Assembly (NCBI GenBank): GCA_963732905.1
Contig: CAVTBM010000012.1
Location: 434,001-498,000 of the forward strand
Direction: 5' to 3'
Source of the DNA: DASQZK01 sp963732905
GTDB taxonomy: Bacteria; Bacteroidota; Bacteroidia; Bacteroidales; GCA-2748055
Length of the DNA stretch: 64,000 nucleotides
Shown: piece after piece, positions 9,156 through 17,485 of the stretch
Layout: each line of letters starts with the position of its first letter
Position numbering within the stretch: position 1 is the stretch's first letter
Notes under the pieces: generated by a model
Seen by the model: only the letters and a program-made list of their open reading frames with translations
What the model was told of the DNA's origin: nothing
Databases searched by the model: none
Position numbers and translations under genes: made by a program

Positions 9156-9977
9156 ATGAACAATTCATCATCAGCTATAGGATTATTTGACTCAGGTGTA
9201 GGCGGACTTACTGTTGCAGCAGCAATCAGAACCCTTCTGCCAGGGGAGAATATGATCTATTTTGGCGATACAGCCCACCTTCCTTACGGGGACAAATCCA
9301 AAGAAACCATCATCCGGTATTCTCTCGATATAACCGATTTTCTGCTGCGTAAAGATTGCAAGGTCATCCTTATCGCATGTAATTCTGCCTCATCGAATGC
9401 GTTTGAAGAAGTCAGGGATCATGTCGGAGACCGGGCTTTGGTAATGAATGTTATCGATCCCGTTGTTCACCATGTGGCACAGGACCGTGAGATGAAACAC
9501 GTAGGCATTATCGGAACCAAAGCCACCATCGGTTCGGGTGCTTACCTGAGAAAACTTGAAAAACTCAGCCCTTCTCTCGAAATATCATCCCTGGCAACGC
9601 CTCTTTTCGTGCCTATGATTGAAGAAGGTTTTATATTTGATGATATCAGCAACGCAATCATCAGATCGTATTTGTCTAAACGGGAACTCGACGAAATCGA
9701 TTCCCTGATCCTGGGCTGTACACATTATCCGATCATCAAGAACCAGATCAGCCGGTTCTTTAATTTCAATGTTGATGTGATCGATTCTGCACGCATCGTT
9801 GCCGAAGAACTGAAAAAAGTGCTTTCCTCGAATCACCTGCTGAACACTTCCCAGAAAGGACAGTGGGAGTTCCATGTCTCCGACCGCACAGACTATTTTG
9901 AAGCGATCGCCAGGATGTTTTTCGGAGAGAAAATAAACCTGGAAAAAACGGATATTGATACAAAAAGTAGAATCTGA
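9156..9977 (+). CDS. murI: Glutamate racemase
   Basis: 273 residues from ATG 9156. The longer reading from 9132 begins inside a terminator stem and adds MVFFFVLH, so I reject it. The enzyme interconverts L- and D-glutamate for peptidoglycan. GLFDSGVGGLTV (Asp12), the first catalytic cysteine in ACNSAS (Cys75) and the second in GCTHYP (Cys188, His190) are all present, as are FGDTAHLPYG and the conserved GTKAT block. Length is normal. It lies behind the envelope operon's terminator, so it needs its own promoter or readthrough. No upstream regulatory extension is present. Confidence 0.95.
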   Translation: MNNSSSAIGLFDSGVGGLTVAAAIRTLLPGENMIYFGDTAHLPYGDKSKETIIRYSLDITDFLLRKDCKVILIACNSASSNAFEEVRDHVGDRALVMNVIDPVVHHVAQDREMKHVGIIGTKATIGSGAYLRKLEKLSPSLEISSLATPLFVPMIEEGFIFDDISNAIIRSYLSKRELDEIDSLILGCTHYPIIKNQISRFFNFNVDVIDSARIVAEELKKVLSSNHLLNTSQKGQWEFHVSDRTDYFEAIARMFFGEKINLEKTDIDTKSRI

Positions 9978-10097
9978 GTCTTTGTTCATGGGCGACCGCC
10001 TGCCATGAGGCCCCCCCCGGGTTTCATATACCCTAAGATCCTGTTTGCCTCACATGACTCATCTACAGGGAGGAATCAGACTCTGCGCCCACACCAG

Positions 10098-10622
10098 TTA
10101 CCGTTCCTCATCCTTATACCACCCCGCATAAAAAAGGTAATTTTCTGCAATCTTTTCAATCATCTCACGGGCTTGCTCCGGGTCTACCGACTTTACTCTT
10201 TTAGCGGGAACTCCGGCATAGATACTACCCGGTTCAACAACGGTTTCACTCAGGACCACCGAACCGGCAGCGATAATTGAATTTTTCCCGATGACAGCAT
10301 GATCCAGGATGATCGATCCCATGCCGAGCAATACATTCTCTTCAACCCTGGCTCCATGTATGATCACGTTATGTCCGACGCTGACATTATCGCCGATCTC
10401 AATTACCGATTTTTCGTAAAGGGTATGCAGAACAGAACCATCCTGAATGTTAACACGGTTTCCGATCCGTATTGAATTTACATCTCCGCGGATCACCGTG
10501 TTAAACCATACCGAACAATCGTCACCCATCACAACATCTCCAATGATCGTTGCGTTATCTGCAAGGTAACAGTTCTTTCCTGTGATCGGTGTGAAGCCAC
10601 GTACGCTTTTTATAAGTGCCAT
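10098..10622 (-). CDS. Gamma-carbonic-anhydrase-family left-handed beta-helix protein
   Basis: 174 residues, fully hexapeptide repeat followed by a C-terminal helix (EQAREMIEKIAENYLFYAGWY). The three zinc ligands of the gamma class are in place: His66 (GSVLHT), His84 and His89 (VGHNVIIHG); RGDVN carries the arginine and aspartate of the trimer core. Close family members (YrdA/PaaY type) include true carbonic anhydrases, thioesterases and proteins of unknown function, so activity is uncertain. It converges with murI and diverges from korA. It has no signal peptide and is cytoplasmic. Confidence 0.85.
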   Translation of the reverse strand: MALIKSVRGFTPITGKNCYLADNATIIGDVVMGDDCSVWFNTVIRGDVNSIRIGNRVNIQDGSVLHTLYEKSVIEIGDNVSVGHNVIIHGARVEENVLLGMGSIILDHAVIGKNSIIAAGSVVLSETVVEPGSIYAGVPAKRVKSVDPEQAREMIEKIAENYLFYAGWYKDEER

Positions 10623-10966
10623 GTCTAATACCTCTGTTTATAAGGGAAATCCGCTCAGCATAAGAACTGAATATTCCATGCGTCGGGACCATTTTGTTAA
10701 TTTTAATAAATTATTACAAAAATATATAATATTTATATATTTAAATTTGTAATTATTAATATGAATGTACTAAGTTTGTTATGTTTAAGAAAATATTACA
10801 TATTTAAAACCCTGATTTTTAAAATGATTAGTTTTGTTGAGGAAAGATGGGCTGAATGGGACCTGAAACTGTAATTTTTTGCGAATAAAATTACGATAAT
10901 GCATATGAAGAATTTCAGATTCCTCGTATGCATTTAACATTTTTAACAGATTATTTTCAACCAGTC
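10623..10966 (+). promoter_or_regulatory. AT-rich divergent gap between the gamma-CA-like gene and korA
   Basis: About 340 bases with no convincing gene. It is very AT-rich at 10700-10810 and holds TAAATTTG at 10742-10749, a match to the TAnnTTTG -7 consensus on the korA strand, but 218 bases before the korA start and without a well-spaced -33 TTG. A long korA leader or a second promoter closer to the gene is possible. I see no terminator or riboswitch fold. Confidence 0.35.
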
Positions 10967-12820
10967 ATGGTAAAAAAAACAAAGATTATTGAACTTGAAG
11001 AGGTTGTTGTAAAATTTGCCGGGGACTCTGGTGATGGCATGCAGCTTACCGGGAGTCAGTTTTCCGATACCTCTGCCTTTGTAGGCAACGATCTCTCAAC
11101 ATTCCCTGACTATCCGTCAGAGATACGTGCTCCGCAAGGTACCCTTGCAGGTGTTTCCGGTTTTCAGGTACACATAGGGCACAAGGAAGTGACCACCCCG
11201 GGCGACAGGGCCGATGTCCTGGTTGCCATGAATCCTGCTGCACTTAAGGCGAACATGAAGTGGGTCAAACCCGATGCTACTATCATTATAGATATCGATA
11301 ATTTTGACAGTAAACACTATAAGAAAGCAGATTATATTGAAGATCCGCTTAATGACGGTACTCTTGAAGGTTTTAACCTCATAAAAGCACCGATCACTCA
11401 GCTGACACGGTCGACCATCAAGGAATACGGGCTCGACTCCAAAACGGCCGATAAAACCAAGAATCAGTTTGTAGCCGGTATCCTGTATTTTTTGTTTAAC
11501 CGGGAGCTTTCCATAGGGGAAAATTTCCTTAAGCAGAAGTTCAAAAAGAAGCCCGAATTGGTGGCTGCCAATACTGCTGTTTTACGGGCAGGTTACAGTT
11601 ATGCGGAGACTATCGAAGCTTTTTCCACCACGTTTCTGGTAAATCCGGCAAAGAACAAAAATGGTCTTTTCAGGAATATTTCAGGCAATACGGCAACAGC
11701 ATGGGGACTTCTTGCCGCCTCGGAAAAATCCGGATGCGGGTTGTTCCTGGGATCCTATCCCATCACTCCGGCATCCGAAATCCTGCAGGAACTATCTAAC
11801 CGAAAAAGCCTGAATGCCTTGACCTTCCAGGCCGAAGATGAGATTGCAGGGATATGCTCCGCTATAGGTGCATCCTATGCCGGAAAGTTAGCCGTGACTT
11901 CCACATCGGGGCCAGGCCTTGCTCTCAAGGGTGAAGCTATCGGACTCGCTGTTATTACCGAGCTCCCCCTGGTTATCGTTAACGTTCAGCGGGGAGGTCC
12001 TTCAACAGGACTGCCCACCAAAACCGAACAGAGTGACCTGATGCAGGCCTTATATGGCAGGAACGGGGAGAGCCCCTGCATCGTCATTGCGTCCAGTACT
12101 CCGGCCAATTGTTTTGATTTTGCTTACGAAGCAGCCAGGCTGACACTGGAACACATGACGCCGGTGATCATGCTTTCGGACGGATACCTCGCTAACGGCT
12201 CTGAACTTTGGCCAATTCCGGAAATGAAAAGTCTCCGTGAAATACACCCCAGGAAAGTGGCAGATAACGAACCAAATTTCTATCCGTACCTGCGCGATCC
12301 GCAAACACTGGCCCGTTCGTGGGCTGTTCCAGGTCAGGAGGGGCTTCGCCACAGAATTGGCGGACTTGAGAAAGCCGATGTGACGGGTGAAGTTTCACAG
12401 GATCCCATGAACCACCAGATCATGGTGGAACAAAGGCAGCAAAAGGTAGACCTTGTGGCTAAAGATATTCCTCACCAGGAAATCATTGGAGAACCCTCAG
12501 GAGAGCTTCTGGTTATCGGCTGGGGAGGAACCTACGGGGCTCTCTTTACGGCTGTTCAGGAATTACAGGAAGAAGGAAAATCGATCAGCCTTGCCCAGTT
12601 CAACTATATCAACCCTCTTCCTGAAAATACGGGTGAAGTGCTGAAAGGATTTAAGAAAAGAGTGGTCTGCGAACTTAACCTTGGACAATTTGCAAACTAC
12701 CTGAGATCCAAGTTTCCGAAGTACGAATATCTGCAATATAACAAAGTGCAGGGTTTACCGTTTATGATTTCAGAACTGAAATTAAAATTCAGAGAACTTA
12801 TTGAAAATTCAAGATTATGA
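10967..12820 (+). CDS. korA: 2-oxoglutarate:ferredoxin oxidoreductase, fused gamma-alpha subunit
   Basis: 617 residues from ATG 10967; an upstream in-frame ATG at 10928 adds 13 residues not typical of the family. The N-terminal about 190 residues are the gamma domain (VVKFAGDSGDGMQLTG, FPDYPSEIRAPQGT), and the rest is the alpha domain with GSYPITPASEILQELS, TSTSGPGLALKGE and NVQRGGPSTGLPTKTEQSD. With KorB it oxidatively decarboxylates 2-oxoglutarate to succinyl-CoA while reducing ferredoxin, or runs in reverse in a reductive TCA branch. The 2-oxoglutarate assignment rests on overall resemblance to Bacteroidota KorA; another 2-oxoacid is possible. The stop codon overlaps the korB start (ATGA). 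Confidence 0.92.
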   Translation: MVKKTKIIELEEVVVKFAGDSGDGMQLTGSQFSDTSAFVGNDLSTFPDYPSEIRAPQGTLAGVSGFQVHIGHKEVTTPGDRADVLVAMNPAALKANMKWVKPDATIIIDIDNFDSKHYKKADYIEDPLNDGTLEGFNLIKAPITQLTRSTIKEYGLDSKTADKTKNQFVAGILYFLFNRELSIGENFLKQKFKKKPELVAANTAVLRAGYSYAETIEAFSTTFLVNPAKNKNGLFRNISGNTATAWGLLAASEKSGCGLFLGSYPITPASEILQELSNRKSLNALTFQAEDEIAGICSAIGASYAGKLAVTSTSGPGLALKGEAIGLAVITELPLVIVNVQRGGPSTGLPTKTEQSDLMQALYGRNGESPCIVIASSTPANCFDFAYEAARLTLEHMTPVIMLSDGYLANGSELWPIPEMKSLREIHPRKVADNEPNFYPYLRDPQTLARSWAVPGQEGLRHRIGGLEKADVTGEVSQDPMNHQIMVEQRQQKVDLVAKDIPHQEIIGEPSGELLVIGWGGTYGALFTAVQELQEEGKSISLAQFNYINPLPENTGEVLKGFKKRVVCELNLGQFANYLRSKFPKYEYLQYNKVQGLPFMISELKLKFRELIENSRL

Positions 12821-13854
12821 GCACAGAAACTGATTTTTTGCCCAGGATAGAAGCCCAGGACTATAAACTGGATGATCCGGTAAAATGGTGTGCCGGATGT
12901 GGAGCGCATGCCGTACTTTCCACCGTAAGAAATGTCTTGCCCGAAACCGGTGTTGAAAAAGAAAAAGTGGTCTTTGTTTCAGGGATCGGCTGTTCGTCCC
13001 GTTTTCCATATTACATCAATACCTATGGTTTTCACAGTCTGCACGGAAGAGCTGCTCCCATTGCCTCCGGGATAAAATTATCCAACCCTGACCTGAGCGT
13101 TTGGGTTGTTACCGGTGACGGTGACTCGATGGCTATCGGGGGAAACCATTTCATCCATATTGTAAGAAGGAACATCAATGTTAACATCATCCTGTTCAAT
13201 AATAAAATTTACGGTCTGACGAAAGGACAATATTCACCCACAACTCCCAAAGGAAGCATCACCAAGACATCCCCGGAAGGGACCATTGAAAATCCTTTCA
13301 TGCCGGGTGAACTCGTGATGGGAGCCCAGGGAACTTTTTTTGCCAGGGTAGTGGATACCGATCCGAAAATGATGAAGGAAGTGCTGATTGAAGCCTCAAA
13401 CCATAAGGGTACTTCGGTGGTGGAAGTGCTGCAGAATTGTGTCATATTTAACAATGAGGTGCATAAGGAGATCACGGGTAAGGATGTTAAGGACGATCAT
13501 CAGCTCTACCTGAAACACGGTGAGCCCATGATTTTCGGAAAAAATCGTGATAAAGGCCTCGTTTTGCGATGCAATCGTTTTGAAGTCGTCACCATCGGTA
13601 AGGATGGCGTTAAAGAAAAGGATATTCTCGTACATAATTCTCACGACTGGGAAGATACGACCCATTACATGCTCTCAAGGTTGACACTTCCTGATTTTCC
13701 TGTTGCCCTGGGCGTGATCAGAGCCGTTGAGAGTACGGTTTATGAATCATTGATGTATGACCTGGTTAAAAGTGCAAAGGAGAAATCACCCTACCAAAAC
13801 ATGGATCAGCTTATGCGCAGCGGAAATGTGTTTGAGATAAACAATCAGGACTAA
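12817..13854 (+). CDS. korB: 2-oxoglutarate:ferredoxin oxidoreductase, beta subunit
   Basis: 345 residues, starting 4 bases inside korA. The thiamine diphosphate motif is visible as GDGDSMAIGG (Asp101-Asp103) with NNKIYGLTKGQ. Four cysteines expected to hold the single [4Fe-4S] cluster are present: Cys25 and Cys28 (WCAGCG), Cys59 (GIGCSSR) and Cys208 (LQNCVIF). No separate KorC or KorD ferredoxin-type subunit is encoded nearby, consistent with the two-subunit form. A strong terminator follows. Confidence 0.95.
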   Translation: MSTETDFLPRIEAQDYKLDDPVKWCAGCGAHAVLSTVRNVLPETGVEKEKVVFVSGIGCSSRFPYYINTYGFHSLHGRAAPIASGIKLSNPDLSVWVVTGDGDSMAIGGNHFIHIVRRNINVNIILFNNKIYGLTKGQYSPTTPKGSITKTSPEGTIENPFMPGELVMGAQGTFFARVVDTDPKMMKEVLIEASNHKGTSVVEVLQNCVIFNNEVHKEITGKDVKDDHQLYLKHGEPMIFGKNRDKGLVLRCNRFEVVTIGKDGVKEKDILVHNSHDWEDTTHYMLSRLTLPDFPVALGVIRAVESTVYESLMYDLVKSAKEKSPYQNMDQLMRSGNVFEINNQD

Positions 13855-13880
13855 GAGGCTGTATACTTTCATAAAATATT

Positions 13881-13925
13881 TCCCCGTTCTTTACAGCTTC
13901 GCTGTGGGAACGGGGATTTTTAATT
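13881..13925 (+). terminator. Intrinsic terminator after korAB
   Basis: TCCCCGTTC pairs perfectly with GAACGGGGA, with a smaller inner hairpin (CAGC TTC GCTG), then TTTTTAATT. It ends 65 bases before the next gene. Confidence 0.85.
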
Positions 13926-13990
13926 ATGACGTTCAGATTGTCTGGGCTATCAAAATTGCGTAATTTTACTGTTGTTCTAATCGTACAGGT

Positions 13991-16900
13991 ATGGAATTCC
14001 CAAAATCAGAAGAGGAAATACAGCGGTTGCTCGATGAGAAGGGTGAGAGGCTGAAGGAGCTTTCCTGCATAAACCAGACTACCCAGATCATTAAGGAAGG
14101 AAAGTCGGTTGAGGAAACACTGCAGAGGATCGCCCATATTCTTCCCAGAGCCTGGCAGTACCCGGAATTTGCCGTTGCAAGGATAAGTTTTGCCGGCAGG
14201 ATATACTATTCTGTGGATTTCAAGGAAACGGAATGGCGGCAGGTCCAGGAATTTCAGACCATAGATAACCGGAAAGGAAAGATTGAAGTTTTTTATACCA
14301 AGAGTTTCAAAGATATCGACGAAGGCCCGTTCCTTAAGGAAGAGCGCCATCTTATAGATAATCTTGCAAGCATCCTTAATAATTTTCTGAATACTGTCGA
14401 GGCCCGCAAAATTTTGAAACGATCACTCGAACAGGATCAGGTTCGTTCAGAGATCCATGAGTTTCAGGCGGGGAAAGGGATTAACAGTAGAAAGCTGCTC
14501 CAGAAATTCCTGAACAAACAAAATGCAAACCGTGATATCTTTCACGACCTGATGCCTTACAAGGTCAAGGAGATCCTGCTTTTTTCAACTCTTTACGATG
14601 CTTTTACCATTGAAAAGGAAGGCCGTTTTTCAGAACATATACTGGGCGAATATCATCAGATGAACCTTACATCCATGCCGCGTGTAACCGGGGTGTCTAC
14701 CTTCGACGAAGCGGCGGAACAGCTGAACAAGCGTCATTTCGACCTGGTGATCCTGATGATCGGAAGTGATCTCAGGACACCCGTAAAGATTGCTGAACTG
14801 GTAAGCCAGGAATTCGGGTATATCCCGGTTTATGCGCTTCTGAATAACAAACGTGACGTCACCAGCTTCAGGGAAAAATCAACCAACCTCCGGTATATAG
14901 ATAAACTCTTTGTCTGGAACGGCGATTCGAAGATCTTTTTCGCCATGGTCAAATTACTTGAGGATAAGGTCAATGTGGAAAACGATACTCAGATAGGCCT
15001 GGTGAAGGTGATCCTTCTGGTTGAAGATTCGGAAATCTATTACTCAAGGTATTTGCCGCTGTTGTACGGAAACGTAATGGAACAGACCAAACGGATCATT
15101 GATGACGTGTCTACCGATGAACTTTTTAAAGTGCTCAGGCTCAGGGCCCGGCCTAAAATTCTTCTTACTTCAAACTACGAAGAGGCCACAGAGATCATCA
15201 ACCGTTACGGAGATAATTTGTTATGCCTGATCACCGATGTGAAATTTTCTAAAAACGGCGTCATCGACGACCAGGCAGGGTTCAGGCTCGTCAGACAGGT
15301 CAAGGAACAGTTCAGGGGACTCCCGACAGTTATCCAGTCGTCAGATATTCAGAATGCAAGGATGGCCTATGAACTTAAATCCATCTTTATCAACAAGAAT
15401 TCGGAGACTCTTCTGCAGGATATCAAAGGTTTCATAAGCCATCACCTGGGTTTCGGTAATTTTGAATATCGTGACCCGGGAGGACGAAAGATCGCGGAAG
15501 CCAGATCACTCAAGGAATTTGAGAAACAGATCGAAACCATTCCTATAGAGTCGCTGGTATACCATGGCAAACGCAACCATTTCTCACTCTGGCTGATGGC
15601 CCGTGGTGAGATTAAAATTGCCAAACTTCTCCATCCTGTCAAAGTCACCGATTTTAAAACACCGCAGGAGTTCAGGAATTATCTGAAATACGTCATCACG
15701 AAATACCGGAATGAATCCAATACCGGAAAGATCGTAAACTTTGAAGAATCGGCCCTCCTTGATGAATCGAACATTGTCAGCCTGGGCCCGGGAGCCCTGG
15801 GCGGGAAGGGCAGAGGTCTGGCTTTTATTACTACCCTGATCTATAACCTGAATTTTTCCGATCTCATCCCCGGGATCAATATACGGACTCCGCGCACTTC
15901 CATTATCGGTACCGACGAATTTGATGTCTTTATTGACCGGAACAAGTTGCTGGATGTTATCCACGGAAATTATTCCTATACGGAAATTCAGGAGATGTTT
16001 ATGAAGGGTGAACTCTCCTATCACCTGGAGAAGATGCTCAAGACGATGGTCAATACCCTAAACAGGCCCCTGGCCGTCAGATCGTCGAGTTTGCTTGAAG
16101 ACAGTACAACGCAGCCTTTCTCCGGCATTTTCGATACTTTTCTTCTGCCCAATAATCATCCCGACCCCAGGATCCGCTTCAACCAGCTGGCCGATGCCAT
16201 TAAACTGGTTTATGCCTCCATCTATTCAAACGAGTCGCGCACCTATTTCGATGCCATTAATTATAAACTGGAGGAAGAAAAGATGGCAGTGGTTATCCAG
16301 GAAGTCGTGGGTAACGAATACGATGGCTGCTTCTATCCGCATATCAGCGGTACAGCCCAGTCACACAACTATTACCCGGTTTCCCACATGGAGCCGGAAG
16401 ACGGTTTTGCCATTGCAGCGCTGGGACTTGGACATTACGTGGTCAATGGAGAAAAAGCATATCGTTTTTCGCCAAAATACCCGTTGCTGGAAGTCAATTC
16501 ACCAAAAAACCTGCACCGGGATTCCCAGGTCGAGTTCATTGCCCTGGACATGAACCGGCCGGAATTTGATCTTCTCTCTGAAGGATCTGAAGCTAATCTC
16601 ATCAGGCTTGACATTTCCGCCGCAGAGAAACATAAGACTCTTACCCATCTGGCATCGGTATACGATCCGGATAATGACAGCATTCAGGCCGGGCTTGATA
16701 AAGCCGGCCCTAGGATAATGAACTTCGCAGATTTACTGAAATATGAATATGCACCGCTTGCACAGACCATCGAATTTATTCTCGATGTGGGAAAGGAAGC
16801 ACTGGGATCACCAGTGGAAATTGAATATGCGGTCGATCTGGCTCCGGCTGGCAATGGTCTTCCGTCATTCTACCTTCTTCAGATCAAGCCTCTTCTCGGC

Positions 16901-17485
16901 AGTACGGGAGAGTATTCAATAAATATGAAAGAGATCGATGAACAAAAAATCATTATCTATGCAGAACGCAGCATGGGGAATGGCCGGATTGACGACCTGC
17001 AGGACATGATCTTCGTCAGGAGAGAGAACTTTGATAAACTACATACCCGTGAAATTGCTGCGGAAATCAACGGCCTGAATCAAAAACTCAAAACCGAAGG
17101 CCGCCGTTATATCCTTATTGGTCCGGGCCGCTGGGGCACAAGGGATCCCTTCATTGGAATTCCGGTTAACTGGTCCCAGATTTCCGGTGCAAAGGTGATT
17201 GTTGAAACCAGCCTCGAGGATTTTCCGCTCGACGCTTCCCTGGGCTCACATTTCTTTCATAATGTCACCTCCATGAATGTCGGATATTTTTCAATACAGT
17301 TTAATGCCCTCAAAGATTTTATCAGATGGGAGGTTCTCGGAGAACAGGAGGTGATAGAAGAAACAAAATACCTAAAACATGTCAGATTCCCTGACCCTCT
17401 TTGCGTGGTCATGGACGGGAAAAGAAGAATTTCGGTGGTTTATGCGAACCATTCTGACGCCATTGCAGAAACAAAACATGAGTGA
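13991..17485 (+). CDS. GAF / receiver / PEP-synthase-type ATP-grasp signalling-like protein, copy A
   Basis: 1164 residues, cytoplasmic. Residues 20-140 form a GAF-like sensor segment (AWQYPE at 54, DEGPFLKEERHLI at 110). Residues 190-325 look like a receiver fold without its acidic residues. Residues 336-480 are a second receiver with Glu345-Asp346 (LLVEDS), Asp416 (LITDV), Ser450-Ser451 and Lys469; the gap between first strand and phosphoacceptor is longer than normal. From about 595 comes the nucleotide-binding domain of pyruvate,phosphate dikinase/PEP synthase (GALGGKGRG, LAVRSSSLLEDS, MAVVIQEVVG). A conserved C-terminal block follows (YILIGPGRWG at 1040, then GSHFFHN). The phosphohistidine domain and PEP-binding barrel of true PEP synthases are absent. 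It is therefore probably not a metabolic PEP synthase; a signalling phosphotransferase role is inference. Overlaps the next paralogue by 8 bases. Confidence 0.8.
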   Translation: MEFPKSEEEIQRLLDEKGERLKELSCINQTTQIIKEGKSVEETLQRIAHILPRAWQYPEFAVARISFAGRIYYSVDFKETEWRQVQEFQTIDNRKGKIEVFYTKSFKDIDEGPFLKEERHLIDNLASILNNFLNTVEARKILKRSLEQDQVRSEIHEFQAGKGINSRKLLQKFLNKQNANRDIFHDLMPYKVKEILLFSTLYDAFTIEKEGRFSEHILGEYHQMNLTSMPRVTGVSTFDEAAEQLNKRHFDLVILMIGSDLRTPVKIAELVSQEFGYIPVYALLNNKRDVTSFREKSTNLRYIDKLFVWNGDSKIFFAMVKLLEDKVNVENDTQIGLVKVILLVEDSEIYYSRYLPLLYGNVMEQTKRIIDDVSTDELFKVLRLRARPKILLTSNYEEATEIINRYGDNLLCLITDVKFSKNGVIDDQAGFRLVRQVKEQFRGLPTVIQSSDIQNARMAYELKSIFINKNSETLLQDIKGFISHHLGFGNFEYRDPGGRKIAEARSLKEFEKQIETIPIESLVYHGKRNHFSLWLMARGEIKIAKLLHPVKVTDFKTPQEFRNYLKYVITKYRNESNTGKIVNFEESALLDESNIVSLGPGALGGKGRGLAFITTLIYNLNFSDLIPGINIRTPRTSIIGTDEFDVFIDRNKLLDVIHGNYSYTEIQEMFMKGELSYHLEKMLKTMVNTLNRPLAVRSSSLLEDSTTQPFSGIFDTFLLPNNHPDPRIRFNQLADAIKLVYASIYSNESRTYFDAINYKLEEEKMAVVIQEVVGNEYDGCFYPHISGTAQSHNYYPVSHMEPEDGFAIAALGLGHYVVNGEKAYRFSPKYPLLEVNSPKNLHRDSQVEFIALDMNRPEFDLLSEGSEANLIRLDISAAEKHKTLTHLASVYDPDNDSIQAGLDKAGPRIMNFADLLKYEYAPLAQTIEFILDVGKEALGSPVEIEYAVDLAPAGNGLPSFYLLQIKPLLGSTGEYSINMKEIDEQKIIIYAERSMGNGRIDDLQDMIFVRRENFDKLHTREIAAEINGLNQKLKTEGRRYILIGPGRWGTRDPFIGIPVNWSQISGAKVIVETSLEDFPLDASLGSHFFHNVTSMNVGYFSIQFNALKDFIRWEVLGEQEVIEETKYLKHVRFPDPLCVVMDGKRRISVVYANHSDAIAETKHE

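Noticed and set aside
10005..10280. 91-codon plus-strand frame starting at a C(8) tract
   Set aside because: It overlaps the gamma-carbonic-anhydrase-like gene in antisense and has no coding character.
17379..17477. Upstream start for the second receiver/ATP-grasp gene
   Set aside because: It would overlap the first gene by over 100 bases and encodes an extension with no counterpart in the paralogue.
13991..17485. Annotation as phosphoenolpyruvate synthase
   Set aside because: Only the nucleotide-binding domain is present; the phosphohistidine motif and the PEP-binding barrel are missing and receiver domains are added.
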